Source: Oscillospiraceae bacterium (lineage in GTDB: Bacteria > Bacillota > Clostridia > Oscillospirales > Ruminococcaceae). Taken from it: DNA of 9,635 bases. Shown in pieces: positions 5,839 through 9,635 of the stretch. The notes beneath the pieces were generated by a model. It was given only the letters and a program-made list of their open reading frames with translations, was not told where the DNA came from and did no database searches. A program made the position numbers and the translations under genes. The stretch is from NCBI GenBank assembly GCA_015067125.1, contig SVNB01000069.1, positions 1-9,635 on the forward strand, written 5' to 3'. Every line of letters starts with the position of its first letter. Position 1 is the first letter of the stretch.

Positions 5839-6987
5839 TTATTTTTTTGCCAAAGCGTTTGCGGTGATAAGTGCTGTTACGGGAATGGAAAGAATTACGC
5901 CGATGCTGCTGGAAATACCGCTTATCACTTCTATGGAAAGATATGCGGAGCTTATAAGCTGGTGGCTGGAAAGTCCGATGGAATAAAGATAAAGAATCAG
6001 CACAAAGCTGCTGCCAAGAAAAGCAAGAATAAGCGTGTTCGTCATAGTGCCGACCATATCCCGGCCGATGTTCATGCCGGAACGGAAAAGCTCTTTTCTG
6101 CCAAGTTCCGGATTTGCGGCGCTGACTTCGAAAAGCGAGGAGGAAATGCCCATGGTTACGTCCATAACAGCGCCCAAAGCACTGATGATCACACCGCCGA
6201 CCAGAAGCCCCGTAAGGCCTATGGGCGTGCCGGTCTGCCGCAGCTGAAGCAGAGGTTCCACGTCGGGAACACGCAGACCGTCTATGCGCAGAAAAACCTG
6301 TGCGGCAAGGCCGAAAACCATGGCAAAAGCGGTGCCACAAATGGTGCCGAGCATGGCGCAGACAGTTTTTTTCTGCACTCCGCCAAGAATGGCAAGGCTT
6401 ACCACTGCGATGTATGCGCAGACGGCAAAAACGGTGGGCAGGGTGGGTGCGCCTTTCATCAAAGAAGGAATAAGTATAAAGAAAAGCGAAGCAAGCGTTA
6501 CAAGAAGACCAAGCAGGGATTTTGCACCGGTTTTTCCGCCGACGAGTATTGCCGCCGCAAGAAAAACGGCAACAACAGCGATAAGCGGCACAAGGCGGTC
6601 AAATTCATACACCGTTCCCATAAAGCTGCCGTCCGCATAGGTGGAAATTACTATAACCGCGCCGTCGCCTTCTTCAAGCGGAACGCCGTACAGCGGGCCG
6701 ACAAAGTTGGAAACCTGCAGGGTTTTGCCGGCATACTGACCGGTAAGCACCTCTGCAAGCATAAGCTGCTCGCCGCGCCAGCCGCCGTCAGAAGCTTCGT
6801 CCGCTTCGGTGCTGTCCGCAAGGATCTGTACGATTTTGGCTCTTTCGTATTCGGAATATTCCGCCGGAGAAGAGGAAGCTTCTTTTTCAGGAGCTGCCAT
6901 AACACAGCCGAAAACAAAAATCAAAGCGCACACGGCAAGAAGTATTACGGTGCGTTTGTTATTTATAAACCATTTTTTTGGGGACAA
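5839..6987 (-). CDS. YibE/F-family multi-pass membrane protein
   Basis: With a TTG start at 6987 this is 382 residues, beginning MSPKKWFINNKRTV. An N-terminal hydrophobic segment (about 14-30) ends in VFGC-VMAAP, a possible lipobox with Cys28. An extracytoplasmic domain follows (about 47-130; EYERAKIVQIL, GEQLMLAEVLTGQYAGK, PLEEGDGAVIVI), then about seven or eight TM helices to the C-terminus. This arrangement and length fit the YibE/F family, whose function is not established. The start is chosen because GGAAAGGAG lies 8 nt before the TTG, while the ATG at 7047, which would add 20 residues, has no ribosome binding site and lies upstream of the predicted transcription start near 7028. It is a stand-alone gene, convergent with the two-TM protein gene and divergent from the secreted protein gene. 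Confidence 0.85.
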   Translation of the reverse strand: MSPKKWFINNKRTVILLAVCALIFVFGCVMAAPEKEASSSPAEYSEYERAKIVQILADSTEADEASDGGWRGEQLMLAEVLTGQYAGKTLQVSNFVGPLYGVPLEEGDGAVIVISTYADGSFMGTVYEFDRLVPLIAVVAVFLAAAILVGGKTGAKSLLGLLVTLASLFFILIPSLMKGAPTLPTVFAVCAYIAVVSLAILGGVQKKTVCAMLGTICGTAFAMVFGLAAQVFLRIDGLRVPDVEPLLQLRQTGTPIGLTGLLVGGVIISALGAVMDVTMGISSSLFEVSAANPELGRKELFRSGMNIGRDMVGTMTNTLILAFLGSSFVLILYLYSIGLSSHQLISSAYLSIEVISGISSSIGVILSIPVTALITANALAKK

Positions 6988-7034
6988 AAAACTCTCTCCT
7001 TTCCCCGGAAAAATTACATTTTCGTACAATAAAA

Positions 7035-7063
7035 AGAATAACAACATAAAAAGATTATGTCAA
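7035..7063 (-). promoter_or_regulatory. Strong promoter of the YibE/F gene
   Basis: On the minus strand a perfect TTGACA (7063-7058) is followed after exactly 17 bp by TATTCT (7040-7035), with TGT just before the -10 (extended -10). The predicted start near 7028 gives a leader of about 40 nt to the TTG at 6987 and excludes the ATG at 7047 as start. Confidence 0.75.
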
Positions 7064-7077
7064 GCAGAATAAAATTT

Positions 7078-7097
7078 TTTGCACAGTATAGTGCAAA
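7078..7097. promoter_or_regulatory. Inverted repeat, candidate operator upstream of YibE/F promoter
   Basis: TTTGCACAGTATAGTGCAAA has perfect 7-bp arms around a 6-bp centre and lies 14 bp upstream of the YibE/F -35. It is also about 70-80 bp upstream of the -10 candidates for the divergent gene. A 20-bp dyad in a divergent promoter region is typical of a dimeric regulator site; no regulator gene is next to it. Confidence 0.45.
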
Positions 7098-7104
7098 CTG
7101 CCGA

Positions 7105-7139
7105 AACTGGAAAAATAAAGTATTATTAACTGGAAAAAT
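7105..7139 (+). repeat. Direct repeat AACTGGAAAAAT, two copies with 23-bp period
   Basis: AACTGGAAAAAT occurs at 7105-7116 and again at 7128-7139, with a further AAACTG at 7095-7100. The copies lie just upstream of the -10 candidates for the secreted protein gene (7154-7164), on roughly the same DNA face, as is common for activator sites. It could also be a chance repeat in A-rich DNA. Confidence 0.4.
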
Positions 7140-7150
7140 TACCTTTACTA

Positions 7151-7164
7151 TGATATTATATAAT
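7151..7164 (+). promoter_or_regulatory. Candidate -10 region of the secreted protein gene
   Basis: TGATATTAT (extended -10, 7151-7159) overlaps a perfect TATAAT (7159-7164). No good -35 is found at 16-18 bp, which together with the direct repeats upstream would fit an activated promoter. The predicted start near 7166-7172 gives a leader of about 100 nt. Confidence 0.5.
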
Positions 7165-7181
7165 CAATAAGCTATGGGTAT

Positions 7182-7227
7182 ATTGCGGCCTTTTTTAAGC
7201 CTGCAATGTTTTTTGCCGCAAAAAAGG
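7182..7227 (+). promoter_or_regulatory. Leader with mutually exclusive hairpins (possible attenuator)
   Basis: ATTGCGGC (7182-7189) can pair with GCCTGCAAT (7199-7207, one bulged base), followed by TTTTTT (7209-7214), which looks like a weak terminator. The same left arm TTGCGGC can instead pair perfectly with GCCGCAA (7215-7221), and CCTTTTTT (7189-7196) with AAAAAAGG (7220-7227); either would prevent the first stem. A third small stem is TTTTTTG/CAAAAAA (7209-7215/7219-7225). No known riboswitch class was recognised. Confidence 0.4.
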
Positions 7228-7271
7228 GAGAAAAATATGCCCGGCTGATTTTAGAAAGGAAGGAAAAAAGA

Positions 7272-9635
7272 ATGAAAAACAGCAAAACGAACAAACTTTT
7301 GTCCGTTCTTCTGGCAGTGCTCATGGTTGTTTCCATGTTCCCGGTAACCGCTTTTGCGGTAAACGGCGTTACATGGACCAAGGTGGATTTTGCGGATATT
7401 ACCGCGGATGATACCGTTATGATCACCATGACCAATCCCCATGGCGTAACATATGCTCTGCCGAGCAATGTAAGCGCTAAGAACCCGGCAGATGTTGTTA
7501 CTGTTGAGGGAAATTCCATCGTTACGGCATCTGCCGATTACGGCTGGAAGATTTCTGCAGTTGACGGAGGATACACCATCTCTTCCGCAACCGGATATCT
7601 CAATTCCATCGATAATAACAACGGCGTGCGTGTTGACGCCACCAAAGGTGTATGGAACCTTGACGGAAATTACCTCCGTACAAGCGACGGCACCAATAAC
7701 CGCTGGCTTGGTGTTTATGACAACAACAACGGCGATTACAGCGTAAGCGCAAACTGGCGTGCATACAAAAACACCACCGGCAATACCAAAAACCAGACCG
7801 TTGGTTTCTGGAAGCTTGGCGGCGGTTCCTCCGCTCCTGTTGAACCGGAAGAACCCGAAGCAATTATTGCAGACGGCGATTATGTAATCTGGGCACCGGC
7901 ATATAACAAAGCACTTTCCGCAACCAAAACCGGCTATTATAACGTCGGCGTGGACGTAGCTCTTTCCGGCGAAAAACTTACCGGATACGGCGAAAGCGAA
8001 ATCTGGACCGTTACCAATAACGAAGACGGTACTGTTACCATCGCAAACGGCGGACAGAAGCTTTCTATGGCTGCTTCCAATTCTTCCATGACCATGGACG
8101 CTGTAAACGATACCTGGGAAATCGTTGTTCTTGGCGATGACCTTTACAACGTAAAGAACGTCGGCCGCGGCAACTTTATGGAATGGTACGCAAAATTCAG
8201 CAACTGGAGCACCTATAATTCTTCCTATGCTGCAACCGATGACCAGTTCCAGCTTGCATTCTATGCAATTCCCAAAGAACCGGAAGCTCCCGCTGTAAAA
8301 GAAGTAACCGCAGCGGAATTCCTTGCAGCAGCAGAGGACGATACCCTTTATGCTGTAACCGGTAAAATCACCGAGGTTAAAAACCCCACCTACAGAAACT
8401 TCTTCTTTGAAGACGCAACCGCAAGCATTTATGTTTACGGAAACAAAGATCTTCCCGAAGTTGAAGTGGGCGATACCGTAAAAGTAACCGGCAAAAGATC
8501 TTCCTATAACGGAGATCCTCAGATGAGCGGAATCGTTTCCGTGGAAATCATCGAAAAAGCTCCCGAAGCTCCCGAAGCAATTATTGCAGACGGCGATTAC
8601 GTAATCTGGGCACCGGCATATAACAAAGCACTTTCCGCAACCAAAACCGGCTATTATAACGTCGGCGTGGACGTAGCTCTTTCCGGCGAAAAACTTACCG
8701 GATACGGCGAAAGCGAAATCTGGACCGTAACCAATAACGAAGACGGTACTGTTACCATCGCAAACGGCGGACAGAAGCTTTCTATGGCTGCTTCCAATTC
8801 TTCCATGACCATGGATGCTGTAAACGATACCTGGGAAATCGTTGTTCTTGGCGACGGACTTTACAACGTAAAGAATGTCGGCCGCGGCAACTTTATGGAA
8901 TGGTACGCAAAATTCAGCAACTGGAGCACCTATAATTCTTCCTATGCTGCAACCGATGACCAGTTCCAGCTTGCGTTCTATCCTGTTGCGGCTGAACCCG
9001 AAGTTCAGTATGCGGAAAAACTTACCGGACTTCCCGGAAAAGGCGACGTTATCGCGATTTACAACTCCGGCAACGCAATGGCATCCGAAGCAAGCGGCAG
9101 CAGAATAGGCGCTATTCCTGCAGAACTTGCGGAAGGCAAGCTTCCTCTTGAAGAAGGTATGGCAAACCTTGTTGTTGATATCGAAGGCGATAACTACATC
9201 TTTACCCTTGACGGAAAATATCTTACTTCCGCTCCTACCGGCAACGGCATGAGCTTTGAAGAAGAACTTACCGACTGCGGTAAATGGACCTTTGCGGAAG
9301 GCCCCGAAGGCACCTGGTATATCAAAAACGTTGGCGCAAACTATAACGGCAACTATAACCAGGCAATGGAATATTACAAAGGCTTTACCACCTATGGCAT
9401 TAAAGAAACTGCAATCTATCAGATGCAGCTCTTCCTTGTTGAAAGCGGCAAAGAAATTCCCGACGGCGATTATGTAATCTGGGCGCCGGCATATAACAAA
9501 GCACTTTCTGCAACCAAAACCGGCAACTATAACGTTGGTGTGGACGTAGCTCTTTCCGGCGAAAAACTTACCGGATACGGCGAAAGCGAAATCTGGACCG
9601 TAACCAATAACGAAGACGGCACCATCGCCATCGCA
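7272..9635 (+). CDS. Large secreted modular protein with repeated domains, 3'-truncated by window
   Basis: The frame is open from the ATG at 7272 to the last base (788 codons, no stop), so the 3' end is missing. A signal peptide is clear: basic MKNSKTNK, hydrophobic core, cleavage after AFA (residue 29). Order after that: a divergent N-terminal module (about 75-180, DGNYLRTSDG and QTVGFWKL); module copy 1 (201-331); an OB-fold-like domain (about 343-427: LYAVTGKITEV, FFFEDATASIYVYG, VGDTVKVTGK); copy 2 (440-570); a distant relative of the module (about 576-728: DGKYLTS, WYIKNVG); and the start of copy 3 (731 on). Linkers are Pro/Glu-rich. The single Cys I found is in ELTDCGKW. The ATG follows AGAAAGGAAGG at 8 nt. 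Similar modules and OB folds occur, from memory, at the front of large clostridial secreted nucleases and 5'-nucleotidases; no catalytic motif is inside the window, so the activity is unknown. Confidence 0.9.
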   Translation, partial: MKNSKTNKLLSVLLAVLMVVSMFPVTAFAVNGVTWTKVDFADITADDTVMITMTNPHGVTYALPSNVSAKNPADVVTVEGNSIVTASADYGWKISAVDGGYTISSATGYLNSIDNNNGVRVDATKGVWNLDGNYLRTSDGTNNRWLGVYDNNNGDYSVSANWRAYKNTTGNTKNQTVGFWKLGGGSSAPVEPEEPEAIIADGDYVIWAPAYNKALSATKTGYYNVGVDVALSGEKLTGYGESEIWTVTNNEDGTVTIANGGQKLSMAASNSSMTMDAVNDTWEIVVLGDDLYNVKNVGRGNFMEWYAKFSNWSTYNSSYAATDDQFQLAFYAIPKEPEAPAVKEVTAAEFLAAAEDDTLYAVTGKITEVKNPTYRNFFFEDATASIYVYGNKDLPEVEVGDTVKVTGKRSSYNGDPQMSGIVSVEIIEKAPEAPEAIIADGDYVIWAPAYNKALSATKTGYYNVGVDVALSGEKLTGYGESEIWTVTNNEDGTVTIANGGQKLSMAASNSSMTMDAVNDTWEIVVLGDGLYNVKNVGRGNFMEWYAKFSNWSTYNSSYAATDDQFQLAFYPVAAEPEVQYAEKLTGLPGKGDVIAIYNSGNAMASEASGSRIGAIPAELAEGKLPLEEGMANLVVDIEGDNYIFTLDGKYLTSAPTGNGMSFEEELTDCGKWTFAEGPEGTWYIKNVGANYNGNYNQAMEYYKGFTTYGIKETAIYQMQLFLVESGKEIPDGDYVIWAPAYNKALSATKTGNYNVGVDVALSGEKLTGYGESEIWTVTNNEDGTIAIA
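7854..8264 (+). repeat. Intragenic repeat, module copy 1
   Basis: A 411-bp unit encoding EAIIADGDYVIWAPAYNKAL through DQFQLAFY. It matches copy 2 (8571-8981) at 403 of 411 positions by hand count (98%), in the same reading frame, 717 bp (239 codons) away. The only amino-acid change is GDDLYN to GDGLYN. Aromatic/Gly-rich motifs recur (WAPAYNKALS, EIWTVTNNEDGT, YNVKNVG), as in beta-rich carbohydrate-binding or surface modules, though the fold is inference. Confidence 0.95.
8571..8981 (+). repeat. Intragenic repeat, module copy 2
   Basis: The in-frame duplicate of 7854-8264 with 8 nucleotide differences. Three of these fall in the two adjacent codons GAT GAC to GAC GGA, which give the single D-to-G change; the others are synonymous. 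It follows the OB-fold-like domain through the linker APEAPEA and is followed by the linker AAEPEVQ. Confidence 0.95.
9462..9635 (+). repeat. Intragenic repeat, module copy 3 (cut by window end)
   Basis: The first 174 bp of a third copy, starting at the GDYVIWAPAYNKAL segment, 1590 bp (530 codons) after the same point in copy 1. It matches copy 1 at 162 of 174 positions by hand count (93%), with three amino-acid changes (Y to N, V to I, T to A). It continues beyond the window. Confidence 0.93.

Noticed and set aside
5962..7032. 356-codon plus-strand frame opposite the YibE/F gene
   Set aside because: Low-complexity basic translation antisense to a clear multi-pass membrane protein, without a ribosome binding site.
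6988..7047. N-terminal extension MLLFFLLYENV of the YibE/F protein
   Set aside because: The ATG has no Shine-Dalgarno sequence and lies upstream of the predicted transcription start; the TTG at 6987 has both signals.
7171..7271. Known riboswitch in the leader of the secreted protein gene
   Set aside because: No conserved core of c-di-GMP, SAM, TPP, glycine, lysine, cobalamin or FMN classes was recognised by eye; only the alternative hairpins can be supported.
7172..7863. Short minus-strand frames over the start of the secreted protein gene
   Set aside because: They overlap the signal peptide and N-terminal module of the real gene, and show no ribosome binding site or family pattern.
7854..9635. 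Repeats considered as a mobile element or CRISPR-like array
   Set aside because: The units are in frame, protein-coding, hundreds of bases long and within one open frame; there are no terminal inverted repeats, spacers or transposase.

Overview
The window looks like a chromosomal segment of a Gram-positive, probably gut-type clostridial bacterium (Oscillospiraceae/Ruminococcaceae-like). This is inferred from purine-rich AGAAAGGA/AGGAGG ribosome binding sites, two TTG starts with strong Shine-Dalgarno sites, A/T-rich intergenic DNA, U-tailed hairpins, a LacI-family regulator beside a small catabolic operon, and a secreted modular protein with a typical clostridial signal peptide. No tRNA, rRNA, CRISPR array, transposase or phage gene is visible.

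Region 1 (1-5072) is a probable LacI-regulated uptake/redox locus. A divergent 298-bp A/T-rich intergenic region (3720-4017) separates a rightward LacI-family regulator (4018-5028) from leftward genes for an aldo/keto reductase (2724-3719), a 12-TM MFS transporter (1376-2620) and a GntP-family permease (58-1371). The two transporters are 4 nt apart and clearly co-transcribed. A G/C-rich hairpin lies between the reductase and the transporters. The intergenic region carries two matching 20-bp imperfect palindromes in opposite orientation, 115 bp apart centre to centre, which are good candidate operators for a DNA-looping regulator. The substrate cannot be read from sequence; a small organic or sugar acid fits GntP and this MFS type.

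Region 2 (5073-7047) holds an orphan terminator-like hairpin, a small two-TM protein with a C-terminal YcxB-like domain (5306-5812, TTG start), and a convergent YibE/F-family membrane protein (minus strand). The two genes share a bidirectional terminator. The YibE/F start should be the TTG at 6987, not the upstream ATG at 7047, because a good promoter (TTGACA-17-TATTCT with TGn) lies between them.

Region 3 (7048-9635) has a divergent promoter region with a 20-bp inverted repeat and a direct repeat, a leader of about 100 nt that can form mutually exclusive hairpins, and the first 788 codons of a large secreted protein that runs off the window. It has a signal peptide, a divergent N-terminal module, an OB-fold-like domain, and three copies of one module. 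The first two copies are 98% identical in DNA with only one amino-acid change, and the third is cut by the window end. The layout resembles the N-terminal accessory part of large clostridial surface or secreted enzymes; no catalytic domain lies within the window.
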